Positions 37,501 to 48,073 of a DNA stretch of 64,000 bases are shown here, piece by piece. Source of the stretch: Lanius collurio (lineage: Eukaryota; Chordata; Aves; Passeriformes; Laniidae). Within the stretch, counting starts at the first letter, position 1. Every line of letters begins with the position of its first letter. The stretch is from assembly GCA_020086605.1 (NCBI GenBank), contig JACBWW010000015.1:25238483-25302482 (forward strand), read 5' to 3'. Under the pieces are notes generated by a model that had not been told where the DNA came from, ran no database searches, and worked only from the letters and a program-made list of their open reading frames with translations. The position numbers and the translations under genes are program-made.

Positions 37501-40500
37501 GAGTAAAAGCAGGACAGAGAGCAGCAGAGGGACACTGTGAAGGACTTCTGAGCTGAAAGAATGCCTTCCCCAGGGGGACAATTCCAGCAGAAAATGGAAA
37601 AGCCTGGAAACAGGAGGTGCCTGGCCACTGCTGGCTCACAGCCGGGACTCCTGAACAGCACCTCTCTCAGTGCTAGACCTGGGGAGGGAGAGGCAGGCAA
37701 GCTGGTGTCTCAGGGCCGGATGAGCATGGGATGACCCCGTGTGTCAGCTTGAATTAAGGCAAGGAGTGCTGCTGGGCCTCGCTGCCCAGCCTTCCCCTTT
37801 CTCTGGACCTGGGAAGGAGGACTGGGGCTGTGTAATAAGCCCAGCTGTCAGATCCTCCTTCATCATCCGCAAAGCCATCGACCCTCTCTGGGACCTTTGG
37901 GAGGGAAAAAAATAAATAAGACCCAGAATGCATGCTTACAAAAAAACCTACTCTATTTTTGGTTATAAGGTTTCACCGTGCTTCTGCTGTTCAGGAAAGG
38001 TTCTGTCAGACGTTGCAAATGCAAAGTGGAGAAAAAATGGCAGAATGGATCCAGGTTTTGAGCAAAGAAAGCACGAAGGGACATCTTCCACTAGGATGGA
38101 AAAAAAAGGTGCAAACCCAGCAAAACCTCTGTCTCACTGACGTGCTGTCTAAGGGATAAGGCCAGATTCTGTGTTTCTGGAATATGAACCTGATAACTGG
38201 AGTTTACAGGAAAACCTGCCAGAGTGCCTTAACACAGTACCAAAACAACCTCCCTGGCTAGAGAAATCTGCACAGAAGGATAAGAACTTCCTGTGCCTTC
38301 TTTATTTGCTGCTTATTTCTAGAACTGGGGACCAGTACAGAGTTTTGCTTATCAGCTACTGTTTAGGAAATGTACTGACTGCAAGCATATCAATCTCCAA
38401 GATAACTACTCACTGAACTTCATCTTAGAAGGAAACCTTTACAAAACATCAGCTCAACAGGGGAGGAGACTTTCTCAGGCTGCCTATCTTGAAATGCCAG
38501 GCATACATTTCAAGTTTAATATGATTCCACATATACGCTAAAATCTGCTTTTATTCAGCTTTATAAATAATTTTAGTGCATATATTCGGTGAGTTTAATT
38601 CACTTCTTTACTGTGTTTTAGTACTTGGCAGAACTTGGAGTATAAACGTTTAATTTATTGCTATATATGATAATTCCATAAAATCCCTTCCTAAGCCAGA
38701 GTATCAGTGTCACTCTCATCTATGAAACTCTTTGCTATTGTCAGTAACTAGTGATCCATTTTTAAACATAGATTTAATCTTCAGTCTATGATATCACAAC
38801 CTAAGTTCTCAGAGATCCCTGGAATTCTTCTGTATAAAGAAAATGTAAACACTTGCATAAAAATCATGTAGTCACATCCAGACTGCTGGACTGAAAGGAG
38901 GTGTAAAAATAGTGGTTAACAGCGCTTCTTAGATGGAACTAATTTTACAACAATCTCAAATTAAAATGGAGGTGGGGAGTAAGAAGCATCCTGATGAAAA
39001 ATGCTGATTCAAGGGTTCATTTCTATTCAGTGATGTACAGTGTCATTACTGGGTGGCTGCACAGAGCAGTGGCTCAGAGTAATTACCCTGTAATGCACAG
39101 TGACACTAATGTACTAGTAAACTACTGCAGTTTATACTCTATTCACCACCAGCGTCAGGACTCTGAAAGGCAGGTAAAAATCCCCTGCATGCATAAACAA
39201 TGTGTGTAAATGTCACCAGTGATAAAATTTTTAAAAAGGAGAAGGAAGAGGCAGTTACAAATAAATCTGTCAGCTGAGAATTGCAACTGCATAGACCCAC
39301 AGGAGCACTAAAGCTGTATCTTCTTTTTGATAATACAGGAAGGAAAGATGCTCCTATTAAAGCATCTACCCAGGCGCTATTTCCATTTATTACAATTAAA
39401 ACTGCATGGTGGCTGCTTCCTTTAGCCACTCTTAGTGCGAGGTTGGCCTGCACCGGGCATTCAGCTTAGTGCAAGGGGCAGCATGGAGGGGAAATGAAGA
39501 GCATCAAAGGAGTAGCCAAAACCATTAGTGATTTATGCTAACTGTCATAATGCTGCTCTGGTTTTAGAGATCCAACTACAGCAAATGTGGAGGAACACAA
39601 GCTTAAGGATAGGTGGGTTTGACTCTTTTGTTTAAAACAGCTCTTTTGGTTATGGGATGAAGCTTGGAACATGAACCAAGCATGTCCAAAAGTGTCAGAA
39701 AAAGCAGGTAAACAAAAAAGAATCATAAGCCTAAAATACTTGGGGAAAAAAATATTATTACAATTCTCTAATGGATTTTGGATGCTGAGGCTAGAAATGA
39801 GGCAACAGAGTTACACATCCCATATCCCAGGGCTAGAGGAAAGCCTTGCTCTTCCCCCAGGAGACAGTACCAATTACTACATTTTTAACAGCCCTTAGTC
39901 ATCAGCTAATAAACAGATTGATGCCTCCACAGCTGGCTTCCTCCCTGGCCCTCTCCTATTAAGTTACACGAGAGTATTCAAATCCTTTTACCAGCACACA
40001 GCAGCAGTAATATCAGTCCTCCACCATGAAGCTGCTTCTTTAAGATCTCTCAACTAAGGGGGTGGAGGCCCTGGTGAAAGGCATCAGTGTAGCAGTTAAT
40101 GTTGGATAAACTATTTTACCCTCTCTGCAAGCACTGCAACTGTTCTGCCTGATCCACTTTGCCCTGCTCCTGGTTGCACTGCCATTTATCTTGCTGAGGT
40201 CGCTCTGCCCTCATGAATGGCAGATCACTGAAACGTTTTGTTAGTCTTTAGCTTTCAGCTTGGAGAAAGCAAGACACAGGTCCTATGTCTGATGCTGTTC
40301 CAGCATCCTTCAGTCTTCTATTCAGTTCAGATGCCAAGGCAAGGATTTACACTGACCTATTCTAAGTAAGCTCTGATTCATCACCTCAATGACAGACTAG
40401 AGCGAGAAGGTCCTGCAAGTCATAACTGTCTCTGCCTCACTAGAGTGCTCTGCTATAAAAGCAAGGTAGTAAATTTTACCACAGAACTGGAGGTTTTCAA

Positions 40501-41842
40501 ATGACTAAGGAGAAACTGATGATCTCAAATGCACATGTCAGATCCCAGGATAGTTCACTTGAAGCTGAACGGAGGTTGTGGACTGCCAGGAGGTTGCACA
40601 CAACCAGCCTGACTCATGGCAAGTCCAGATTTGGAGAGAGGACTGTGAATCTGGCATCCTCACACCACCCAGCACATGATTCCTTGCATTTTTCAATTAA
40701 GAGCAGTTAGAGAAACATGAGCAGACACAAACACACACCAACAACCTTACAGTGTTGTGGCAGAATGGTGACAATCACCACACAGATCAATTTGGTACCC
40801 TTTCCGCTACTGTAACACCCTTTGAAGAGTGGGAAAAAGGAAAAAAAATCCCAAACCTAAGGTACAGAGTATCTCCATGCTATCACACTTTGGCTGTCCT
40901 CTTCCTCCCCTTCTCTTCTTTCACAAACATTCCCTGGGTTTGATGTTCATATAAACTTGCAGAGTTGACCAAGAAATCCCTTCATATTCCTGTATGATTT
41001 TAGCTTTGCTATTATCTATTCCAAGAAGAACAAGCTGCTAACTTTGATATCATACCTGAATATTGACCAGCCTAACCACAAGGAGCAAAGGGAGGTGTAA
41101 GAAGTCTGCACCACCACATACACTTTCTCTGGGGACAAGCTCATTTCCCCAGGCCACAGGGGCAAACAGTGGGGGCTCAGCACAGCACAGCCTGGGAATG
41201 GTCCTCCAAATGGAGCAGAGGAATCTAGGGCTCACATTCACATTGCTTTATTCACACCATTCAAGACAGGCACCTGTCTTAGCAAGGCCATTCTGGACTT
41301 ACTCCATGCATAATGGCTAATAGCATCACTCCCAAGGGCAATCAGCCCACCTAAAATTTGAGTCATCCTCTATAATGAACATCTCCTCACCAAGTCTAGG
41401 AAAAAAAAACTCAAGCAACAGCAACGAGGACTGAATCCAGGCTTGAACTACTGTACAATCTATTCTGTATCCTTCACTCACCTGAGGGGCAGCTGAAATC
41501 TGCCTTTTTGCATTCTGCCATCGGCTCCCTGTGCCCTTGCACTGCCAATAGGAAGGAAAGGTGCAAGACAGATGGCAGGACCTAAGGTGTACCTGTCCCT
41601 GCAGAAGTAAACTAGTGGGGAGAGCAAACCACCCTGTGAAGTGATGGTATGTTCAAAGCTATGCAATGGGACACGGTCATCTCACATACTCCTCTCTTGC
41701 GTAAATAATTTGCTCCCCAGAGTGTCCTCAGATGGAGGGTGACAACTTGGCCATGGAGGCCCTGTGAACAAGCGAGCGATGTCCACCCATGCCTGTGGCT
41801 GGTTTGGAATGCAAGTGAATGGAGACTGTCTCACTGACTCAC
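34579..41842 (-). other. Large latrophilin intron, 5' portion (no genes seen)
   Basis: Intronic DNA ending upstream at the GTGAGTC donor (41842). It holds homopolymer runs (A14 at 35618-35631, a C13 run at 36129-36141) and an imperfect 80-nt foldback at 39035-39114. A relatively GC-rich stretch at about 37540-37900 has no recognisable gene or repeat. About 35240-35400 is AT-rich and free of recognised repeats. Confidence 0.6.
39035..39114. repeat. Imperfect 80-nt foldback
   Basis: Outer GTAC (39035-39038) pairs with GTAC (39111-39114). AGTGTCA (39039-39045) pairs exactly with TGACACT (39101-39107). TTAC (39046-39049) pairs with GTAA (39090-39093) and GGGT (39051-39054) with ACCC (39085-39088). 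A 7-nt bulge (39094-39100), a 3-nt bulge and a T/T mismatch interrupt the stem. Inner CTGC and GCAG can form a further short stem. Confidence 0.75.
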
Positions 41843-41923
41843 CCTTGGATGGCGGTCTCTCCACATCCGAATCGAGGTGGATCGGTGGGGCAATGTAGGA
41901 AACCTGCCCATGGTGAGCCTGCC
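41843..41923 (-). CDS. ADGRL3: Latrophilin exon: linker after the olfactomedin domain (81 nt)
   Basis: Internal coding exon of a latrophilin-type adhesion GPCR, a neuronal surface receptor that binds teneurins and FLRT proteins at synapses. Read on the minus strand it encodes 26 whole codons including HHGQVSYIAPPIHLDSD followed by VERPPSK. From memory this matches the ADGRL3 segment HHGQVSYISPPIHLDSE that follows the olfactomedin domain; ADGRL1 and ADGRL2 do not share it in that form. The acceptor is tttgtccacag before GG (AG at 41925-41924) and the donor is AAGG followed by GTGAGTC (GT at 41842-41841). The exon starts and ends in phase 1, so skipping it keeps the frame. Its last base joins the GA opening the 306-nt exon to make a Gly codon. 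The olfactomedin exon that should precede it is absent from 41924-64000. The segment is an extracellular linker with no enzymatic role. Paralogue identity is less certain than family identity. Confidence 0.9.
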
Positions 41924-43354
41924 CTGTGGACAAATAAGTGATTTAGTTCTGCTGTTTCCTACAGAGATCTATCAGGGCTATAGTCAAAAACACTGTATTT
42001 TTATGGCACTGGATTAAAAACAGGATTGCAAGTATTTTGTTGTGTGTTTTTCACAATGAATTTCCATTTTGTGGGGACATCTGGTGAAAAGCTAAAACCA
42101 CTCCCAAATTCACTTTTTCCTTGCAGACATGGGTACTCTGCTGAACTTAAGTAACACCTGCTTTACAACTACTACGTACACTTCGCACCATGTTCTCTTG
42201 AAACCTGTTCTCTCTCTATGTATATGCTATGGAAGAGAACCCGATTTCACATAAGCCATTTAATCTGTTAACCTCACTTTAAGAGGGAAGCAAGCATTCC
42301 TATGTCACAGGAATTTTTGAAGGAAGCATGGTATGAAGCACAATCCCACCTGTTTGTCCCACCTGCAGGAGACACAGATATCATTTTTCAGAGCTCAGCA
42401 TTACTTTCACATGGGTGGAAGTTTTTTGGTTCCCAAAACCATCATGCAGCATGCATCTCAGTTGCTAAAGACTCAATCCTTCTCCAGCAATCTGGAGGTA
42501 ACTATATTGAGAAATAGTTTTCTATTATATTCTATTTATAATAGAAACATTTTTTTTATAATTCATCTATTTACTGCACCAATTTACAGGGTTGTTAATC
42601 TCTTCTTCTAAACATGGAAAGTTAATGACACATAGATTATAATAACAGTTAGAGTAACCTTCCCATTTCAAGTAATATTCGTTCTGCAATAAAAGCAGTT
42701 GATTCCTCTTAAGAGACACATTTCAAATAATTAATACAGCTCCCTGTTGACACTTGCTGTTGTTGCTCCAAGCAATTTCCAAGCTAGCATCACAGGCAGT
42801 GGAGCAGTGGTAGTCTTCAGGCTTCTTTGTAATGGCATCCAGGAATACCACAAGCACAGTATGCTGGTGCACATAACATGTTGAAAACATCTCTTCAGGG
42901 AGATAAAACATTAATGGGAAAGGGGAGAAAAAAAAAAGTGTGTCTGAATGTGCAGGTTGTATTTACTGCTTTTCACTGAGGGTGACTCAGAAAATTTGCA
43001 TTATTAGCCATTACAACAACTGGACATAATTCAGGTTTAAAATCTACCGACACATCGTAAATTCTGTATTTGCTTTTAAGTGCTTTAACATAGGAAATCT
43101 GCTTCAGGCAAAACCACAGCAAATAACAAGTTACTCTGCTTTCCTCTTCTCATTTACATGTTAAAAACCCATTTGATGTCACTAATGAGCAAAAGTCATC
43201 ATTTAATAGTTGCTTGGTTCTGCAGCAGAAACAACCAGCCAGTCTGCTCTCACTCCAAGCTGCTTGATGTGCAGAATGATCAGTGCCCTTATAACCACAG
43301 AACAGTCTCCCCATTTGCTGCATCAAAGATACCACTGAAATGTAAAATAGCTGA
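41924..43354 (-). other. Latrophilin intron upstream of the linker exon, proximal part
   Basis: The intron joining the unseen olfactomedin exon to the 81-nt exon. It carries the acceptor tttgtccacag and, at 42519-42547, an AT-rich hairpin with 11-bp perfect arms. Nothing else was recognised. Confidence 0.6.
42519..42547. repeat. AT-rich inverted repeat, 11-bp perfect arms
   Basis: TTTCTATTATA at 42519-42529 is the reverse complement of TATAATAGAAA at 42537-42547, separated by 7 nt. It lies about 600 nt upstream, in transcript sense, of the 81-nt exon. Confidence 0.93.
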
Positions 43355-43738
43355 GCTTGGCAGGAAACTCTGGAAATCACCTAGCCCAGCTCAAGGGCAG
43401 CAAGAGCCCATAGCAAGTGTCCAATCTGATTTCCAGTATCTCCAAGGATGGAGACTCCACAATCTCTCTCTGGGCAATCCGTACCAGTGCTTTGCCACCC
43501 TCACGGGAAAAAAAAGTAGAACAGCTTTTCCACTATCTGCCTGTAAGAAGAGCCTGGCTCCATCTTCTTTATTCTCTGTCATCATGTACTTGTACATATC
43601 AACAAGATCCTCTGGACAATCTGGTCCAGGCTGGATACTTGCAGCTCTTCATCCCATCCCCACAAAGAGATGCTTCAATCCATTTATCAGCATTGTGGCC
43701 CTTTGCAGGACTTGTTCTGGGCACACTGCTGACACCTG
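43355..43738 (-). mobile_element. CR1 LINE 3' fragment, more diverged
   Basis: The plus strand reads as the reverse complement of a CR1 3' region: CTCTGGAAATCACCTAGCCC, then GTATCTCCAAGGATGGAGAC with TCCACAATCTCTCTCTGGGC, CCAGTGCTTTGCCACCCTCA, AACAAGATCCTCTGGACAAT, and finally GGCCCTTTGCAGGACTTG. The order of blocks matches the CR1 3' untranslated region and end of ORF2. Divergence and indels are greater than in the 34.2-kb copy, so this is probably an older subfamily. The 5'-truncated end abuts a long T-rich tract at 43739-43786. A chance 222-codon open frame runs antisense through this element and is not a gene. Confidence 0.88.
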
Positions 43739-43786
43739 GTTTTTGTTTTGTTTTGGTTTTTTTTGTTTTTTTTTTTTTTTTTTTTT
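43739..43786. repeat. T/G-rich tract ending in a T21 run at the CR1 boundary
   Basis: TTTTG-like units give way to a T21 run at 43766-43786. The tract lies exactly at the 5'-truncated end of the minus-strand CR1. Confidence 0.9.
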
Positions 43787-44713
43787 AAATCCCGTGGTCT
43801 TCCTGAGACCAAACCAGCAGGCTTAAAGGGCTAGGCTGGAGTAAAGAAGATACATCCACATTATATGAAAGGCTAAAAACATATGTGAGTTTGTTTAGAC
43901 ATTCATTACAACTCAGTAATAACTATGGAAGCTTATTACTGCTTTATTAAGGCTTTTACTTTATTTGGAGGAAGCAATAGCATCAAATGCTCTCTAGTGA
44001 TAAATGAAACAAGTTGCAGAAGGCTTTTATCTATTTGCTGCTGATGCAAAACACAGTACTTCCAAAACAAAATCAAACTTCTGTTACTACTACTACGTAC
44101 TACTACTAAAAAAAACATACTTCTGTTATACTGCACATTTCTCACAATGATAATGAATCAAAATTTGGGTTTTAATATTCCTTCTCCAAAAAAAAACAAT
44201 GCAAACAATTGTCGTGATTCATTTTCTGGGTATGAGTGCGAGCTCGCTTGTTCTTCAGACTCATCAGAGTGCTCAAACTGCAGAAACAAAGGGTTTCCAC
44301 TGTTACCTTATAAATCTTTTTAATCAATAGAATTACATTTTTGCTTTAGTTTTACTATTACTGCCAGTGGCGACCTTTGAGAGAGTTGAGGGAAGAAGGC
44401 AAGGGGAGGTATCTGAAGTAAGGCCTGGCAATGGGACTGGTACACAAGCACATGGTCTTCTTGGCTTTAATGGCATTACAAGTGCTGCCACTGACTCCAT
44501 TAAAAACCAAAATTCTTCCCAGTGGACCTATGAAAGGTTTTGAGACTAGTATCACTGGTTCAGCTAAAGGTGATCTCAAAGACTGACAGAACCAGCTTTC
44601 CCAAGTGAGGCCACCTCCCACTCTCTTTTGAGTGAGTTTTTGCAGTTTCAGATGTTTACTGAAAGCCCCAGCCCTAGGAGTGAAGGACTCCTACCTCCCT
44701 CTCTTCAGTTCCA

Positions 44714-44792
44714 GCTGCTGCAGAAAAGCTGCTGCAGAAAAGCCCTTGTAAAGATGGATGTGAGAGCTTTAAAAAAAAAAAAAAAAAAAAAA
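44714..44792. repeat. 14-bp tandem duplication followed by an A22 run
   Basis: GCTGCTGCAGAAAA occurs twice head to tail (44714-44727 and 44728-44741). A 22-base A run follows at 44771-44792. Confidence 0.9.
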
Positions 44793-47460
44793 GGCATAAA
44801 CACAACACATCTGTCTCTCCAATCCTTCAGCTGTTTTCTCTGCACATTGAGTCTGAGCTGACAGTGGTGCAGGAAAAAGAAAGTAGACTTCTGACAAAAT
44901 ACCAAAGGTCAAGATGTCTCTGTTGCTGATGGGAAGCTGAGCGTGCCTCATATCACAACAGCTTGCATGGCCTTCTCCTGATCCCACCCTGCATATAACC
45001 ATCTGCTGTTTCTGCAGCCAGCTACCAGGTAAAAAAGTAAACAGCAATCAAATGTAATCATCAAAGTAGTGTTTGATGAAGTTGCCAATTTTGTATCTAC
45101 TAGCTCAGGCTATGTTTCATTTCCCTTTTCCCTCTCACTGGAGATGCCTGTGCCCATGGTTGGTTCCCTATGAGTGGCACAGGCAGGGCAGGGGCAGCAA
45201 CAGGCAACAAGGACTAATGCTGGAAGACAACTGTGGATCATCCCTGACCTGCTTTTCTTGCACAATAACACAGGGATGCAGGTCTGCCCAATGCTGCCTA
45301 AATACCAATAACCATCTTAGTGAGACAGGGCAAACAGCATGTGGGGCATGGGTAGCCACAAGCCGCCTGTCTTCATAGCAGCCAGGTCATGTGCATATGC
45401 TGTGAAAATGTGAAAAAAATCTCCATGTTTGGTAGCAAAAATATGGATATGACCTTGAAAGTCTATCTGGTAATATGGCCTCTACCTTCCTCAGGTGGAG
45501 GAAATGACAAAGATGTTTGTGAATCAGAAAAAGTGCTTGACTGCCCATTATTTTCAAGTCTGACACACGAGAGATACAATGCATTTTAAAAAGCCAGTAA
45601 CTTAAAAGAACAAAGAAAATGTTTTCTGAAGACTGAAGGAAACATAATAGCTTGGCCTAAGGGATTTTTTTTCTTAATATTTTTGTAAAAAGCTATCTGG
45701 ATGCTTATAGACAGAAAATAAACATCCACACATCTTCAAAAATCTGCCCCTAAGTGATTTAGTCATCTACAGATGCAATGATATAAAACTACAGAAAAAA
45801 AAATATCTGCAAATGCATGGACAAACTAAGAAAAGTAGCAACAAAGAAGTCTCATCTGTGTGTCTATTAAAACCACTTCCTCGTGGTCCTTTTTAGAAGC
45901 ATACCCACTGTTTCTAGCACATTAACAGGGCAGGCCTTCCTCCTGATCCTGTGCCAGCTTTCCAGGGCTGGTGACGATTGTTCTAAAGTACAACGCCTAT
46001 TGTCATGTGTGCACCTGGGAGACATCTCTGCCTGGGCCTTGCTCATTTTCTACCTGAGATTCTCCAGTGCACTGTCAAAGAAAAAAACCTGAATAGAAAA
46101 CATAAGACTGAAAGATTCAAACCCCCAAAAGCAAAGGAAAAAAACCACCAACATTTACCAGACTAAAAATAAGGCTTTTTAGAACATCTGATGACTTGTC
46201 TCCTAGAGCCCGGCAATGCCATGAAGATAACCACAATCACCTGAATGGATGGCTCTCCCTTTTCCCTGCTGCTCCTTTGCTCAGTGCCCATGGTGAGCAT
46301 GAACAATCATGCACCTGAATTGCAGTTTTGCCCCATGCCTGACTCAGATCCAGCAGCTACAGTGACAAGCCACCAGGAGATGTAATTTTTTTTAAACAAA
46401 CATACTTCAGACTCTTTGTTCTCAAGGGGTGAGAGTCCCCTTTCTTTGCTGTCCTTATCCAGAGGCAATCACTGCAACATATTATTTTTCTGTCATGTCA
46501 GATTACTCAGATTTCCACCCATTTTCCAGCCTCTTTTAGCATTCTTTTGTCTTCCACAGGTTCACCAGTTCTCAAGCTCCTTTCAGACAACCTAGTCAGC
46601 ATTTCATACAGAGGATTTAATTTAATTTCATGCTGGTATCTCTGATGACCCATGCTCCCAGGTAATGCCTCTCCTACACCCTTTCTTGTCTGCACCTCTG
46701 AATGCAGGCACCTCCATGGATTTTAAGTCCACTTGCCTCGATTATTAATTAGTTAATACAGATGAAACCACACATCCATTCGTGAGCCTTTGATTTCAGC
46801 TCTTTACTTTTTTGGGGGGTTTTTTTGGTAACAATAGGATGGGCACATACAAGGTATGCAACATATATATTCTGGAGGAAAAGTCTCAGAAAACATAGTG
46901 ATGATTTTACCAAGATCTCTACAGATAAAGAATTCTTTGCATGCTAAGGCCTATTTTTTTTTCCATGTAACTGAAAAAAATCATTATTAAAAGCAATCCA
47001 GTTTGTCTGTGATGATCTCATCTATAAAATACAACATTACTTTTTGGACACATTTGTGTAATTCTGTAAACATTAGCAGGATTTTTTCAAAAATCCAATT
47101 TATTACCTAGCAAAAGATTACATTCACTTTGTTGGACTGAAGTTTCTAGAATCATCACTCTCATCCTCTTTAATAAATTTTCAAAACTAGAAAATTTTTT
47201 TCTTGTCTTTTTTTCTTCCTTCATGAGTCTTTTTGAATCCCATAATATGTAGGCATATATAAAAACATATGAAAAGAGAAATTAAAAAGCTGGTGGGCTT
47301 GTTAACAAACTCTTTTGACATGCCATTAAACAAATTTAATTCAGACCTATTACTCTGCATATATTCAGACTTCTCCTGGCAGCCTTTCTTTCTGGCTTTC
47401 ATCAGCGACTATCTTTACAAAACATCATTCTCTCACTGCCCACCCTTTTCCATTTTGCAT

Positions 47461-47490
47461 TAAAAGCTTTCTTTTTAAATAAAGCTTTTA
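47461..47490. repeat. Inverted repeat with 10-bp perfect arms
   Basis: TAAAAGCTTT at 47461-47470 pairs with AAAGCTTTTA at 47481-47490 across a 10-nt loop. On the plus strand AAATAAAGC spans the loop and the right arm, so an AATAAA polyadenylation hexamer sits at the stem edge. There is no evidence of a plus-strand transcript. Confidence 0.9.
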
Positions 47491-48040
47491 TAAAGCCATT
47501 CTCTTCCTCAGACATGTCAGAGTTAGCACGGATTCTGTCCACTGCTTCATTTATTCATGGCCTTTTATGGAGTACCTCTCTTTCAACTGTACATCTCTCT
47601 TTCATCTCTCAATGCCCTTTTTAACTCCTTAGGGTAGCAGCAACTCACGTGCTCCATCTTCTTTCCTTGCTCCCTCAGTCATTTCCCTGTCCTTCCCTTG
47701 AAGCCATGGATGCTTCTCAATACAAGAGGAACTCTCTGACTACATTATCCCTGCTGTCTTGCCAATGGCTCTAGTATTTCAAACTGGGAACTATCGCAAG
47801 GTTAAAGCCACTGCAGCAGGAAAAAGTAGGGTACCTGCAGTGTGGATTCCACGAGAGACAGCTGGCTCCTGGTCACGTCTGCCTGCTGAAAACAGAGGTT
47901 ACCAACACCATCAGCCTCAGCAGGCCATGGTCAAGTTTCCCCGTACTGACTAAAGCAAACTTCAGGCTCAGTCAAGGCACCTGCCAAATGCAAAGAAGAC
48001 CTTCGATGTGAGGAGTAAAATTCGATGAAAAAAAAAGGAA

Positions 48041-48073
48041 GTTTACCCCTTTCTTTCAGAGAAAGGGGTGAAC
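48041..48073. repeat. Inverted repeat, 14-bp arms with one mismatch, 5-nt loop
   Basis: GTTTACCCCTTTCT at 48041-48054 pairs with AGAAAGGGGTGAAC at 48060-48073, with a single mismatch near the base of the stem and loop TTCAG. The short stem could form in the transcript. No flanking transposon was recognised. Confidence 0.93.

Noticed and set aside
37540..37900. GC-richer stretch in the large intron
   Set aside because: It was considered as a CpG island or a retrocopy, but CpGs are not dense and neither strand gives a recognisable protein or repeat.
43158..43826. Longest open frame in the window (222 codons, plus strand)
   Set aside because: Most of it runs antisense through a CR1 3' fragment and it ends in a run of phenylalanines encoded by the T tract. 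There is no protein family resemblance.
44771..44792. A22 run as a possible poly(A) tail of a processed retrocopy
   Set aside because: There is no AATAAA hexamer shortly before it, no coding similarity upstream and no target-site duplication that I could see.
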